In this document: piece after piece, positions 43,068-52,693 of the stretch | Layout: each line of letters begins with the position of its first letter | Numbering within the stretch: position 1 is the stretch's first letter | Assembly: GCA_963732795.1 (NCBI GenBank) | Contig: CAVTAV010000010.1 | Location: 1 to 64,000, forward strand | Length of the DNA stretch: 64,000 nt | Source of the DNA: CAVTAV01 sp963732795 | GTDB taxonomy: Bacteria; Pseudomonadota; Alphaproteobacteria; CAVTAV01 | Reading direction: 5' to 3' | The notes under the pieces: generated by a model | Told to the model about the DNA's origin: nothing | What the model saw: only the letters and a program-made list of their open reading frames with translations | Database searches by the model: none | Made by a program: the position numbers and the translations under genes

Positions 43068-44048
43068 CTAGGTCGGTCGGCGGGCCGAGCGGAGAACGGC
43101 CCCATCGGCCTCCGGCGACGATGGATTGACGGTCACACCGGCCCCAAGCTCGAAACCCGCGGGAGCGGCCATGTTCGGCACCAGCCGGAGCCGCCAATGC
43201 AGTGCGGAGGCGGCGCTCCCGGCATCGAGGAAGGTCTCGATGGCGTAGTTGTAAGGCGGATCGTCGAGCGCCGTCTTCAGGGCCGCGAGAATGCCTTGAA
43301 GAAGAGCCGCGAAATCGCGAATTTCCCCGGAATTCATCGCGGAAAAGCGCGAATCGTGCCGTTTGGGGACAATCCAGGTCTCGAACGGCGCCATGGCTGC
43401 GAAGGGAATGAACGCTGCGAAGCCTTTGTTCTCGGCAATCAGGCGCTCGCTGCTGGCCGCCTCCTCAAGGATGTCGCAGAGGAGGCAACGGCCGGATCGT
43501 CTATGGAAAGCGATGGCACGCCGTTTGACCGCTTGGAGTTGCGGCGGCAGCCAGCCGAGAGCGATAACTTGCGAGTGAGGATGGGCCAGGGACGCCCCAG
43601 CGGACCGGCCGTGGTTTCGAAACGGAATGACGGCTCGTGTACCGGGAAGCTCGCCGAGAGCTATTTCCCGCTCCTGATAGGCCTCGATCACGGCTTTCAA
43701 GTCGGCAAGAGAAGCTTCCGCCAAATCGACATCGTGCCGCGGCGTCTCGATGATCACCTGGTGATGACCGTGTGCCGCGGCGGCGTCTTTGCCGTTCGAT
43801 ATCTCGACGATCGGATATTTGTTTGCCACCACCCGTGTCGCCCATCCGGGCGGATGGTCGGCCGGCACTTCCTTGATGATTTCGGCCAACAGACGCTCAT
43901 TTCCGGGGCAAAACGGACAGGACGGGTCGAAAGCCGGCGCGGTTTCGGGCTTTGGCGACCGGTGTCGCGATGCGTGAGGACGAAGATGCCTGTCGGGAGC
44001 GATGATCACCCACTCCCCGGTCAGACGGTCTTGACGTCGGTCGCCCAT
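43068..44048 (-). CDS. galT: Galactose-1-phosphate uridylyltransferase-like protein
   Basis: A 326-residue HIT-superfamily protein. CPFCPGNERLL carries two zinc-type cysteines, FRNHGRSAGASLAHPHSQVI contains the catalytic HPH, and a second domain has CLLCDILEEA and PFETWIVPKRHDSRF. GalT exchanges UMP between UDP-glucose and galactose-1-phosphate. Its place beside trehalose genes, without galK or galE, suggests supply of hexose-1-phosphate or nucleotide sugar to that pathway. It starts 3 bp after the corrected treT stop. A related nucleotidyltransferase with another sugar specificity is possible. Confidence 0.85.
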   Translation of the reverse strand: MGDRRQDRLTGEWVIIAPDRHLRPHASRHRSPKPETAPAFDPSCPFCPGNERLLAEIIKEVPADHPPGWATRVVANKYPIVEISNGKDAAAAHGHHQVIIETPRHDVDLAEASLADLKAVIEAYQEREIALGELPGTRAVIPFRNHGRSAGASLAHPHSQVIALGWLPPQLQAVKRRAIAFHRRSGRCLLCDILEEAASSERLIAENKGFAAFIPFAAMAPFETWIVPKRHDSRFSAMNSGEIRDFAALLQGILAALKTALDDPPYNYAIETFLDAGSAASALHWRLRLVPNMAAPAGFELGAGVTVNPSSPEADGAVLRSARRPT

Positions 44049-44051
44049 GCC

Positions 44052-45318
44052 TCAGGCCGACTTCGGGCCCTGACTTCGGCATGGGCGCGCGCAAGCGGAA
44101 GTCGGCTTCGAACGATCCGACCAGATCGAGCCATTCCTCCATCAGGCGGGTCAAGAGGAACTGGCTCCTGACCGATTCCCGAGCCGCCGAGCCCAGTTGC
44201 TCCCGGAGCGACGGGTTCTTGAGGACGTGAACGATACGCTCGGCGGCTTCCTCGACCGATTCGACCAGGAAGCCGTTGACGCCATCCTGAATCTGGTGGC
44301 GGATCCCCCCGACATCGCTGCCGATCACCACCGCTCCTTTCCACATGGCCTCGGTGACGGTGAGGCCGAAGCCCTCCCTCAGCGATTTCTGCAGCACGAC
44401 CGCCGCCCGTCTCTGCAGCGCGTTGACGAGAGCCGAGTCCTGAACCGATAGAATGACGATTCGGTCCTCCGCCCTGGAACAGACCGAGGCGAAAACCTCC
44501 TGGCCCTCGGGGTCGTCCGTAGCCACATTGCCGACGAGAACGAGAGTCGCGTCGACCTCCTTCCGGGCGATCTCGAAGGCATCGATGACCCCTTTGGGGT
44601 CCTTCCATTTGTCGAATCGCGATATCTGCACCACGAGCGGCAGGTCGGTGGGAATTCCATAATGATCGAGCCGTTCTTCGATCTCTTCTTCGGTCAAATC
44701 CTTATTTGTCGTCGAAAACGGGTTGATCGCCGGCATGATGAAGCGCTGTGGCACCGACAATTTCTGAGCATATTCGGGCAGTGAGTACACGACCGCGTCG
44801 TAGTGTTCGACGAAGGAAGCCAGATAGGCCCACAGATCGGGATGCGGATGCGACAGGTCGACATGGCAGCGCCAGATCCACGGAGCGTTCTTGCGGAAAT
44901 GGCGGATAAGCGGCAGGGGCTGCGGGTCGTGGACGATGACCATGTCGTGATCGAGATGCATGCGGGCCGCATTCTCGAACACGACTTCCTCATAGATGTT
45001 CTGCTTGAGGTCGCTCAGATTGATGTCGTCGCCCTGAAGCGCGTTGTGCATCTTCTTGGTGACGCTGAAGAAGTCCGGGCGGCCCTGAAGCACGCGCCAA
45101 CCCGTCCGTATGCCGGCTGAGTTCATCAGAAGCGTGAGCGATGACAGAATCTCCGCTACGCCGCCGCCGTAATAGGTCGAATTGATATTGACGACATGGA
45201 GATCGCGGAGGGCCGCCGCCTTGGCGGTGATCCGGTCCACCGTCTGCGGGCCGACCAGGCTCTCGAAGTCCTCGAGACGTGGCAACCTCATCGTTTCAGG
45301 CGTAACGATACTGTCCAT
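44052..45318 (-). CDS. treT: Trehalose synthase, TreT-type glycosyltransferase (GT4), likely +1 frameshift at its end
   Basis: GT-B protein with VVNINSTYYGGGVAEILSSL near the N-terminus, IWRCHVDLSHPHPDLWAYLA, QISRFDKWKDPKGVIDAF and SLREGFGLTVTEAMWKGAVV, all TreT hallmarks. It makes trehalose from a nucleotide-glucose and glucose. The start is taken at MDSIVTPETMRL (45318); the frame runs to 45447. As written the frame reads through to 43897, overlapping galT by 152 bp with low-complexity Arg/Ser text. One base removed between about 44055 and 44075 gives TGA at 44052-44054, a 421-residue family-length protein and a 3-bp gap to galT, so an insertion error is likely. Confidence 0.85.
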
Positions 45319-45518
45319 GATCGTCCCGCTCGGGTTTGTGCGGTTCCCGCGCGCCAGGAAGACACGCAGACGCAAGATCGTTTCGTATGGCCCGACGAAC
45401 GAAACATGCCAATGACAGGGATCAAAAGGCAACACCGGGCGGACCAACTCGCCATTTTGTAATACCGCCCCAATTCCTTACAATTCGACAAATAATCCTT
45501 TCCCGGGCATGAGGTCCG

Positions 45519-47457
45519 ATGCTCGATCTCGCCATATTGCTCGCTTTCGTGGCCTATTCGCTGGCCGTCGGCTTCTGGAACCGGCGTGCGGCATCGCGGG
45601 ATCTCGAGAACTATTTCCTCGCGGGCCGCGCCGTGAGGGGCTGGCAGGCGGGCATGTCCATGGCGGCGACGCAATTCGCCGCCGATACGCCGCTCCTGGT
45701 CATGGGCCTCATCGCGACGGGCGGCGTCTTTCTTCTGTGGCAGCTCTGGAGCTACGGCATCGCCTTTCTCCTGATGGGATTCGTGTTCAGCGCCACATGG
45801 CGGCGGGCCGGCGTTCTGACCGACGCGGAATTGACCGAAATCCGATACGGAGGCCCCGGCACGCTGGCCGTGCGGGCCCTCAAAGCGATCTATTACGGGA
45901 CCGTCATCAATTGCGTGACCATGGCCTTCGTGCTGGTGGCGGCCGTCCGCGTGGCGCAGGTCTTCCTGCCGTGGCACGAGTGGCTGCCCGAAGGCGTTTT
46001 CGGCTTTCTGAGGGACGGCGTAGCAGCGTCCGGGATCGTCCTCGCGGGCGAGGTCACCAAGCTGGACCCCGTGACCGCGACCACCGACAACATCATCACC
46101 GTGGTCGCGCTGTTGTCGTTCACGACGCTCTACTCCGCGACCGGCGGGCTACGAAGCGTGATCGTGACCGACGTCATGCAATTCTCGATCGCGATGTTCG
46201 GCACGGCTCTCTATGCCTGGGTCGTCGTCCGGTCGGTGGGCGGGCTGGATGCCATGGGCGAGCGTCTGACGGCGTTATATGGCGCGGCGCAGGCCACGCG
46301 GTTCGTCTCCTTCATACCCCAGCGCGATGCCCTTCTGATGCCGTTCCTCGTCATTCTGTCTTTGCAATGGCTGTTTCAGATGAACAGCGACGGCACGGGC
46401 TATCTGGCCCAGCGCTCGATGGCCTGCAAGACGGACCGCGATGCGCGCGTGGCCGCCGTCGTCTTCACCTGGGCGCAGATCGTGCTGCGCAGCCTGATTT
46501 GGCTGGTGATCGGCATCGGCCTCCTGGTGATTTTCCCGTTCCACGAAGGCGCCGTGACGGGCGACGCCTTCAAGGCCGCCCGCGAGATGACCTTCGTTCA
46601 GGGCATCGACACGCTGCTGCCGCCTGGGGCGCGCGGGATCATGTTGACCGCAATGGTCGCGGCTTTCGCCTCGACGGTCGATACGCAGCTCAATTGGGGC
46701 GCAAGCTATTGGAGCAACGATATCTATAAGCGCCTCATCAATGAGGCCTGGCTCAAGCGGGCGCCCCATCCGAGGGAATTGGTGCTGGTTGCCCGGCTGT
46801 CGAATCTCCTGGTCCTGGCTCTGGCGCTCGCCGTCATGAGTCGAGCTCGGTTCGATCCAGCAGGGCTGGAAGATCTCGCTTCTGTTCGGCGCGGGCGTCG
46901 GCTCGGTGCTGGTGCTGCGCTGGCTATGGGAGCGCATCAATCTCTATTCGGAGATCACCGCGATGGTCGTCTCTTTCGTCGCCGGACTGATTCTTCTCAA
47001 GCTCTTCCCGGGCGACCAGGACGAATGGATTCGCCTGTCCGCCATGGCTGCAATTTCCACCGCCGCCGTGGTGACCGTTAGCCTGATCACACCAAGGACC
47101 TCTCCACGCCGATTGGAGCGCTTCTACCACCATGTACGGCCGATGGGATTCTGGACCCGAACGGCCCGCGCTACAGGCGACGATCCGTCAGCGCCGTTGC
47201 GCCGGCTGAAACACCGATTGATCCTGGCGCTCGTGACCGCAGGGGCGGTCTATGCGGCGCTCATCGGCAGCGCCAAGCTGATCCTCCCGCCGACGGGCCG
47301 AAATTTCTTCGAAGGCGCCATCTTGCTGGCCGTGTCCGTCGGCCTCTCGGTCATCTGGATTCGCGGCCTCGAGCATGAGGAGGATCTGGCGGCCTTACCC
47401 GATCCGGGCGCCGACAAGGAACATGCATTTGCCGGGAAGCGACCTGGAAGTCTCTGA
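45519..47457 (+). CDS. Sodium:solute symporter (SSS family), +1 frameshift
   Basis: The SSS fold is clear: SLAVGFWNRRAASRDLENYF, then FLAGRAVRGWQAGMSMAATQ, LYSATGGLRSVIVTDVMQF, and MLTAMVAAFASTVDTQLNWG with DIYKRL. About twelve to fourteen membrane helices are expected. The frame closes early at 47081 after an extra base at about 46838-46848; the continuation (LGSIQQGWKISLLFGAGVG, WLWERINLYSEI) is open from there to 47457, for 645 residues in total. The substrate is unknown; a compatible solute or sugar would fit the trehalose neighbours. It is divergent from treT across a 200-bp gap. Confidence 0.8.
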
Positions 47458-47626
47458 TCGCCGATCTTGCTGCCCGGCACAAAAAGCGCGCCTGTTGTCG
47501 GCAATCTTCAACTCACGTAGAACCGCGTCGGTCAGTCGCTCCGGGGGCGTCTGAAATCGACCCTCTCCAAGGTTCTAAGGGCTGCCTCGATGGGATTGAT
47601 TTCCGCTCAAGTTTCACGCAACGGCT

Positions 47627-47640
47627 TTGAGAGATATCAA
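47627..47640 (+). promoter_or_regulatory. FNR/FixK-like box upstream of the hydrogenase operon
   Basis: The 14-mer TTGAG-AGAT-ATCAA matches the FNR/FixK consensus TTGAT-N4-ATCAA at nine of ten conserved positions and lies 100 bp before the hydB start. An activator centred near -41.5 would put the transcript start near 47675. Oxygen-limited induction of the hydrogenase is the inference. Confidence 0.5.
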
Positions 47641-47739
47641 GACGGCGCGTCTGGCCCTATGTACATTCGTGGCTGCTCGGTTAACACATCGCGGGATGTA
47701 TGCAATCATCGGACCCCGCCTTTGACCTAAGAGAGCGTG

Positions 47740-48867
47740 ATGCCCGAAGGTCCTTGTTTGATCGATGCTCGCGACGGTTTATCCGTCCTTTTCCGCCTGC
47801 TGCGAGATGAGGGCCATAAGGTGATCGGCCCAACCGTCCGTGACGGGGCCATTGTCTATGACGCGCTCGACGGGATCGAAGATTTGCCGATTGGCCGCAC
47901 CGACGAGCAAGATGGAGGCTATTACCGGCTGAAGGATCGCGGTGACGGCACCTTTTTCGGCTTTTCGGTCGGACCACAGTCCTTCAAGCGATTTCTTCAC
48001 GTGCCTACGCAGGAGCTATGGCGGGCCGAACGGGATTCAGGCGGCGTCCTGACGATCAATCCGGTCGAGACCGCTCCACCGCGATATGCGTTTATCGGGA
48101 TCCGGGCCTGCGAGATTCACGCGATAGCCATACAAGACAAGGTTCTCAAGGACGGCCTACATCGCGATACGCATTATGCCGCCCGTCGGGAGGACAATCT
48201 CTTCATCGCCGTCAACTGTGGTCAGGCCGGCGGAACTTGCTTCTGCGTCTCGATGAAAACGGGTCCCGCCGTTACCCGCGATTTCGATCTCGCCCTGACC
48301 GAGCTGATGGATAGCGAGTCGCATTCCTTTCTCGTCGAAGCCGGTAGCGAACGCGGTGAGGCTTTGCTCGCGCAGTTGCCGGGCAGGGACGCCGACGCGG
48401 ATGATGTTCGGCGCGCCCATGAGACCGTTGAAAACACGGCCTCCCAGATGGGGCGGGATATGGAGTCCGCTACTGTTCCCGACCTGTTGCGACGAAACGT
48501 GGAGCATCCGCGCTGGGACGAGGTCGCGGAGCGGTGCTTGTCCTGCGGCAATTGCACCCAGGTCTGCCCGACCTGCTTCTGCACCACGACGGTCGACGCC
48601 AGCGACCTCACGGGTGCCCAGGCCTCCCGCTCGCGGCACTGGGATTCCTGCTTCACCTTGGACTTCTCCTATCTCCATGGCGGCAGCGTGCGACACTCCA
48701 CCAAATCGCGCTATCGTCAGTGGATGACGCATAAATTGTCGAGCTGGGTCGATCAGTTCGGCACCTCCGGCTGCGTCGGCTGCGGGCGCTGCATCACCTG
48801 GTGCCCCGTCGGCATCGACATCACCGAGGAAGTCCGGGCCATCCGGGAAAGCGAGGGCGGGCAATGA
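47740..48867 (+). CDS. hydB: Group 3b-type [NiFe] hydrogenase beta subunit, iron-sulfur protein
   Basis: The start is the ATG at 47740 (MPEGPCLIDARDG), preceded by GAGAG; a GTG just before it is in frame. The 375-residue protein matches HydB/HyhB: IGIRACEIHAIAIQDKV and AVNCGQAGGTCFCVSM in the first half, then two 4Fe-4S motifs, CLSCGNCTQVCPTCFC and CVGCGRCITWCPVGID. It relays electrons between the catalytic dimer and the flavoprotein gamma subunit in the cytoplasm. It is the first gene of a tightly packed operon. Confidence 0.9.
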   Translation: MPEGPCLIDARDGLSVLFRLLRDEGHKVIGPTVRDGAIVYDALDGIEDLPIGRTDEQDGGYYRLKDRGDGTFFGFSVGPQSFKRFLHVPTQELWRAERDSGGVLTINPVETAPPRYAFIGIRACEIHAIAIQDKVLKDGLHRDTHYAARREDNLFIAVNCGQAGGTCFCVSMKTGPAVTRDFDLALTELMDSESHSFLVEAGSERGEALLAQLPGRDADADDVRRAHETVENTASQMGRDMESATVPDLLRRNVEHPRWDEVAERCLSCGNCTQVCPTCFCTTTVDASDLTGAQASRSRHWDSCFTLDFSYLHGGSVRHSTKSRYRQWMTHKLSSWVDQFGTSGCVGCGRCITWCPVGIDITEEVRAIRESEGGQ

Positions 48868-49352
48868 CCGACGATCTCAAGGAACGAGGACGCGCGGGGC
48901 TCGAACGGATCGTGAGCGAGCATCCGTTCTTCGCTGAGCTCGGGCCGGAGCATTGCCATCTCGTTGCCGGTTGCGCCAAGAATGTCCGCTTCGAGGCCGC
49001 CAGCTATATCCTGCGCGAGGGCGATCCGGCCGACGAGTTCTATCTCATCCGCGAAGGCCGCGTGGCGCTCGAAGTCCATGCGCCGGGCCAGCGCGAGATC
49101 GTCTTCCAGACCGTCGGCCCCGGCGAGATCATCGGCGTGTCCTGGCTGGTCCCGCCCTATCACTGGTCCTATGATGCCCGCGCGATCGATATGGTGCGCG
49201 CGATCTCCCTCGATGCCCGATGCCTGCGCGGCAAATGCGACACGGATCACGATCTCGGCTACGAGATGATGACCCGCTTCGTCCCCATCCTCGTGCAACG
49301 CCTTCAGGCCACGCGCCTGCAACTCCTCGATGTCTATGGCTCACACCGCTGA
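48864..49352 (+). CDS. Cyclic-nucleotide-binding (CRP-like sensor) domain protein in the hydrogenase operon
   Basis: The start at 48864 overlaps the hydB stop as ATGA; the frame is open 21 codons earlier. The 162-residue protein is a single cNMP-binding beta-roll (FEAASYILREGDPADEFYLI, REGRVALEVHAPGQREIVF, GPGEIIGVSWLVPP) followed by a C-terminal helix. There is no helix-turn-helix, so it is not a transcription factor by itself. Such proteins accompany group 3b hydrogenase genes and may regulate or stabilise the complex; the ligand is unknown, because the usual phosphate-site Arg/Ser pair is not clear. Confidence 0.85.
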   Translation: MTDDLKERGRAGLERIVSEHPFFAELGPEHCHLVAGCAKNVRFEAASYILREGDPADEFYLIREGRVALEVHAPGQREIVFQTVGPGEIIGVSWLVPPYHWSYDARAIDMVRAISLDARCLRGKCDTDHDLGYEMMTRFVPILVQRLQATRLQLLDVYGSHR

Positions 49353-50169
49353 GAAGGACCCGATGACGCCGGGTGTCGCGCGGGTCATCGACCGCGAGCG
49401 GGAGACCCATGACGTCTGGACCCTGGAGCTTGAGGTGGAGCACGGCGAGCCCGCTTTCGCGCCGGGCCAGTTCAACATGCTCTATGTGCTTGGCGTCGGT
49501 GAGGTGCCGATCAGCATGAGCGGCGATCCGGCAAAGCCTGGCCTCGTCCATACGATCCGCGGCGTCGGCGCGGTGTCGGACGCGCTGATTGCCCTGGAGC
49601 CGGGCGACAGACTCGGCGTCCGCGGCCCTTTCGGGACGGCCTGGCCGGTGGACGAGGCGATCGGCAAGGACATCGTGATCATGGCCGGCGGTATCGGTCT
49701 CGCGCCGCTCAGGCCCATTCTCTATCGCGTCTTCGCCGAGCGCGAAAAACTCGGCCGGATCAGCCTGCTCTACGGCACCCGCAGTCCCGAGGACATCCTC
49801 TTCCATGCGGAGCTCGACGAATGGGCGCAGCACGAGAACACGCATATCGCGGTCACGGTCGATCATGCCGCCTCGGATTGGAAAGGTCCGGTCGGCGTGG
49901 TGACGACGCTTGTGACGCCCGATCTGTTCGATCCCGCCAATACGATCGCCTTCCTCTGCGGGCCGGAGGTAATGATGCGGTTTTCGGTGTCGGCGCTGAT
50001 GGATGCGGGCCTGCCGGCGAGCGCGATTTACATCTCCATGGAGCGCAACATGAAATGCGCCATCGGCCTTTGCGGCCATTGCCAGTTCAACCGGACCTTC
50101 ATCTGCAAGGACGGGCCGGTGTTCCGCTTCGACGCCTTGCGCGATATCCTCGCGATCCGGGAGCTCTGA
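49336..50169 (+). CDS. hydG: Hydrogenase gamma subunit, FAD/NAD(P)-binding
   Basis: The start is taken at 49336 (MAHTAEKDPMTPGVARV), so that the conserved DPMTP lies inside the protein; ATGs at 49330 and 49363 (after GAGAAGGA) are alternatives. It is a ferredoxin-NADP reductase-fold protein of about 277 residues: GDRLGVRGPFGTAWPV for FAD, IVIMAGGIGLAPLRPILY for NAD(P), and a C-terminal 2Fe-2S motif in MKCAIGLCGHCQFN. It exchanges electrons with NAD(P)H for the cytoplasmic hydrogenase. Confidence 0.9.
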   Translation: MAHTAEKDPMTPGVARVIDRERETHDVWTLELEVEHGEPAFAPGQFNMLYVLGVGEVPISMSGDPAKPGLVHTIRGVGAVSDALIALEPGDRLGVRGPFGTAWPVDEAIGKDIVIMAGGIGLAPLRPILYRVFAEREKLGRISLLYGTRSPEDILFHAELDEWAQHENTHIAVTVDHAASDWKGPVGVVTTLVTPDLFDPANTIAFLCGPEVMMRFSVSALMDAGLPASAIYISMERNMKCAIGLCGHCQFNRTFICKDGPVFRFDALRDILAIREL

Positions 50170-50170
50170 G

Positions 50171-50953
50171 ATGGCGGGTGAACGCGCAAAGCCCAAGCTG
50201 GCGGTCTGGAAATTCGCCTCCTGCGACGGCTGCCAGCTTTCGATTCTCGATCTTGAAGACGAGCTGCTCGACATCGCCGGCGCGATCGATATCGCCAATT
50301 TCATGGAGGCGACCCGCGCGACCCTGGACGGGCCCTACGACCTCTCGCTCGTCGAAGGCTCCATCACCTCGTCCCATGACGCCACGCGAATCCGCGATAT
50401 CCGTCGGCAATCCAAATTCCTGGTGACGATCGGCGCCTGCGCCACGGCCGGCGGCATTCAGGCGCTCCGCAACTTCAAGGACGTGAAGGAGTTCGTCGCG
50501 GCGGTCTATGCCCATCCCGAGTATATCGACACACTGGCGACCTCGACCCCGATCGCCGACCATGTGAAGGTCGATTACGAGCTCCATGGCTGTCCGATCA
50601 ACAAGCGCCAGTTGCTCGAGGTGATGTCCGCCTTTCTCGCCGGGCGCAAGCCGGCTGTCGCGTCCGAGTCCGTCTGCATGGAATGCAAGCGTGGCGGCAA
50701 TGTTTGCGTCATGGTGGCGCACGGCACGCCGTGCCTGGGGCCGGTGACACACGCCGGCTGCGGCGCGTTGTGCCCGTCCTATAATCGCGGCTGCTATGGC
50801 TGCTATGGCCCGAAGGAGACGCCGAACACGGTTTCCCTGAGCGCCTGGCTCAAGGATCTCGGCATGAGTTCGGACGCCCTGCTGAGGATCTATCGGACCT
50901 TCAACACGAACGCCCCGGCCTTCCGCGAGGAGAGCGCGCGTCATGGCGATTAA
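50171..50953 (+). CDS. hydD: Hydrogenase delta (small) subunit
   Basis: The 260-residue NiFe small subunit has CDGCQLSILDLE near the N-terminus, TIGACATAGGIQ and HGCPINKRQLLEV, which ligate the proximal 4Fe-4S cluster, then further Cys motifs (CMECKRGGNVCVM and CGALCPSYNRGCYGCYGP). There is no twin-arginine signal, so it is cytoplasmic as in group 3. It starts one base after hydG and its end overlaps hydA by 11 bp. Confidence 0.93.
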   Translation: MAGERAKPKLAVWKFASCDGCQLSILDLEDELLDIAGAIDIANFMEATRATLDGPYDLSLVEGSITSSHDATRIRDIRRQSKFLVTIGACATAGGIQALRNFKDVKEFVAAVYAHPEYIDTLATSTPIADHVKVDYELHGCPINKRQLLEVMSAFLAGRKPAVASESVCMECKRGGNVCVMVAHGTPCLGPVTHAGCGALCPSYNRGCYGCYGPKETPNTVSLSAWLKDLGMSSDALLRIYRTFNTNAPAFREESARHGD

Positions 50954-52232
50954 GACCATCAAGGTCGATTACATGGCGCGGGTCGAGGGCGAGGGTGCGC
51001 TCAAGGTGACGCTCAGGGACGGCGCGGTGCAGGCGGCGGAGCTCAACATCTTCGAGCCGCCGCGTTTCTTCGAGGCCTTCCTGCGCGGTCGCGCCTTCAC
51101 CGAAGCGCCGGACATCACCGCGCGGATTTGCGGCATCTGCCCGGTCGCCTACCAGATGAGCGCTGTCCATGCCATGGAGAACGCGATCGGCTTGCAGGTG
51201 CCGGAGCCGATCCGGCAATTGCGCCGGCTCCTCTATTGCGGCGAATGGATCGAGAGCCATGGACTGCACATTTACATGCTCCATGCGCCGGATTTTCTCG
51301 GCTATGAGGGCGCGGTCGAGATGGCCAAGGATCACCCCGACACGGTGCGCCGGGGCTTGGCTCTGAAGAAAGCCGGCAATGCCATCGTGAACCTCGTCGG
51401 CGGGCGCGAGATTCACCCGATCAATGTGAAGGTCGGCGGCTTCTACAAAGTGCCGCGCAAGCCGGATTTCGCCGGGCTCCTCGAGGAGTTGAAGCGGGCG
51501 CGAGATCTCGCTTTGGAAACGGTCGCCTGGGTAAGCACCTTCGAATTTCCGGACTGTGAGCGCGATTACGAATTCGTCGCGCTCCGCCCTTCGAACGAAT
51601 ATCCCTTCAGCGACGGGCGGATCGTCTCCAACAAGGGCCTCGATATCTCGGCCCGCGAATACGACGATCATTTCGAGGAAACTCACGCCGCGCGCACGAC
51701 GGCTCTACGCTCGCACTTGAAGGAGCGCGGGGCCTATCTCTGCGGACCGATGGCGCGCTACAGCCTCAATTTCGAACGGCTCTCGCAACTGTCCAGGGAG
51801 ACGGCGAAGACGGCGGGACTCGGACCCGAATGCCGTAACCCGTATAAGAGCATCATCGTCCGCTCGGTCGAGGTGTTGCAGGCCTGCGACGAAGCGATCC
51901 GTATCATTGAGAATTATGACGAGCCGGATGCGCCCGCGGTCGAAGCCGCACCGGTTGCCGCCATTGGCTACGCCGCGACCGAAGCGCCGCGCGGGCTCCT
52001 GTATCACCGCTATCGGATCGAACCCGACGGCACCATCGCCGACGCCAAGATCGTCCCGCCCACCTCCCAGAACCAGGCCAGCATCGAAGAGGATTTGACG
52101 GCCTTCATTCCGGCCTGGCTCGACATGCCGGACGACAAGCTCAAATGGCGCTGCGAGCAGACGGTGCGGAACTACGATCCCTGCATTTCCTGCGCGACGC
52201 ACTTCCTACGCCTCGAGATGGATCGCGGCTGA
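50943..52232 (+). CDS. hydA: [NiFe] hydrogenase alpha (large) subunit, group 3b type
   Basis: The 429-residue catalytic subunit has the L1 motif ARICGICPVAYQ and the L2 motif DPCISCATHFLRLEM, whose four cysteines bind the NiFe centre. A short tail follows the terminal His and is the expected target of the protease encoded next. Partner genes (hydB, hydG, hydD) identify a bidirectional NAD(P)-linked cytoplasmic enzyme that can oxidise H2 or evolve it to balance redox. Confidence 0.94.
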   Translation: MAIKTIKVDYMARVEGEGALKVTLRDGAVQAAELNIFEPPRFFEAFLRGRAFTEAPDITARICGICPVAYQMSAVHAMENAIGLQVPEPIRQLRRLLYCGEWIESHGLHIYMLHAPDFLGYEGAVEMAKDHPDTVRRGLALKKAGNAIVNLVGGREIHPINVKVGGFYKVPRKPDFAGLLEELKRARDLALETVAWVSTFEFPDCERDYEFVALRPSNEYPFSDGRIVSNKGLDISAREYDDHFEETHAARTTALRSHLKERGAYLCGPMARYSLNFERLSQLSRETAKTAGLGPECRNPYKSIIVRSVEVLQACDEAIRIIENYDEPDAPAVEAAPVAAIGYAATEAPRGLLYHRYRIEPDGTIADAKIVPPTSQNQASIEEDLTAFIPAWLDMPDDKLKWRCEQTVRNYDPCISCATHFLRLEMDRG

Positions 52233-52693
52233 TGCGCGCACGGTACGTCATCGGCATCGGTAATCCGGATCGCGGCGACGACGGAATCGGACGTATGGTT
52301 GCGGAACAGCTTCGGGGACAAGTTGGCGACGGAATTCAAGTTGCCGCGCTGGACGGCGAGGTCACGGCTCTTCTCGATTACCTGGAGAGGGCCGAGGCGG
52401 CTTACTTGATCGATGCGGTGTCCTCGGGCGGGGAGCCCGGAACCGTTCACCGCTTCGATGTGGGCGCCGAGCCTCTGCCGAGCGCGTCCTTCGCGACATC
52501 GACCCATGGACTGGGGCTCGCCGAGGCGATCGAGCTCGCACGGGCGATGGATTGCCTGCCCTCGCCCTGTGTCGTCTATGGGATCGAAGCGCGGTCGTTC
52601 GAGGGCGGCGGACCGCTGTCACCCGCCATCGATGACGCGGGTAAGGCCGTCGGGGAGCGGATCCTCGAGGAGCTTGGAGAGCGCCATGCATGA
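52232..52693 (+). CDS. Hydrogenase maturation protease (HybD/HycI family)
   Basis: The start at 52232 shares one base with the hydA stop (TGATG). The 153-residue protein begins YVIGIGNPDRGDDGIGRMVA, containing the conserved GN-x4-DDG nickel-sensing motif, and later has THGLGLAEAIELA. It cleaves the C-terminal tail of HydA after nickel insertion. The end overlaps the next gene by 8 bp. Confidence 0.92.
   Translation: MRARYVIGIGNPDRGDDGIGRMVAEQLRGQVGDGIQVAALDGEVTALLDYLERAEAAYLIDAVSSGGEPGTVHRFDVGAEPLPSASFATSTHGLGLAEAIELARAMDCLPSPCVVYGIEARSFEGGGPLSPAIDDAGKAVGERILEELGERHA

Noticed and set aside
43897..44051. C-terminal extension of TreT overlapping galT by 152 bp
   Set aside because: The text is low-complexity Arg/Ser and the family ends before it; a single inserted base explains the readthrough.
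47596..47610. TTGAT-TTCCG-CTCAA as an FNR box
   Set aside because: Spacing is five instead of four and the second half-site is weak; the box at 47627-47640 fits better.
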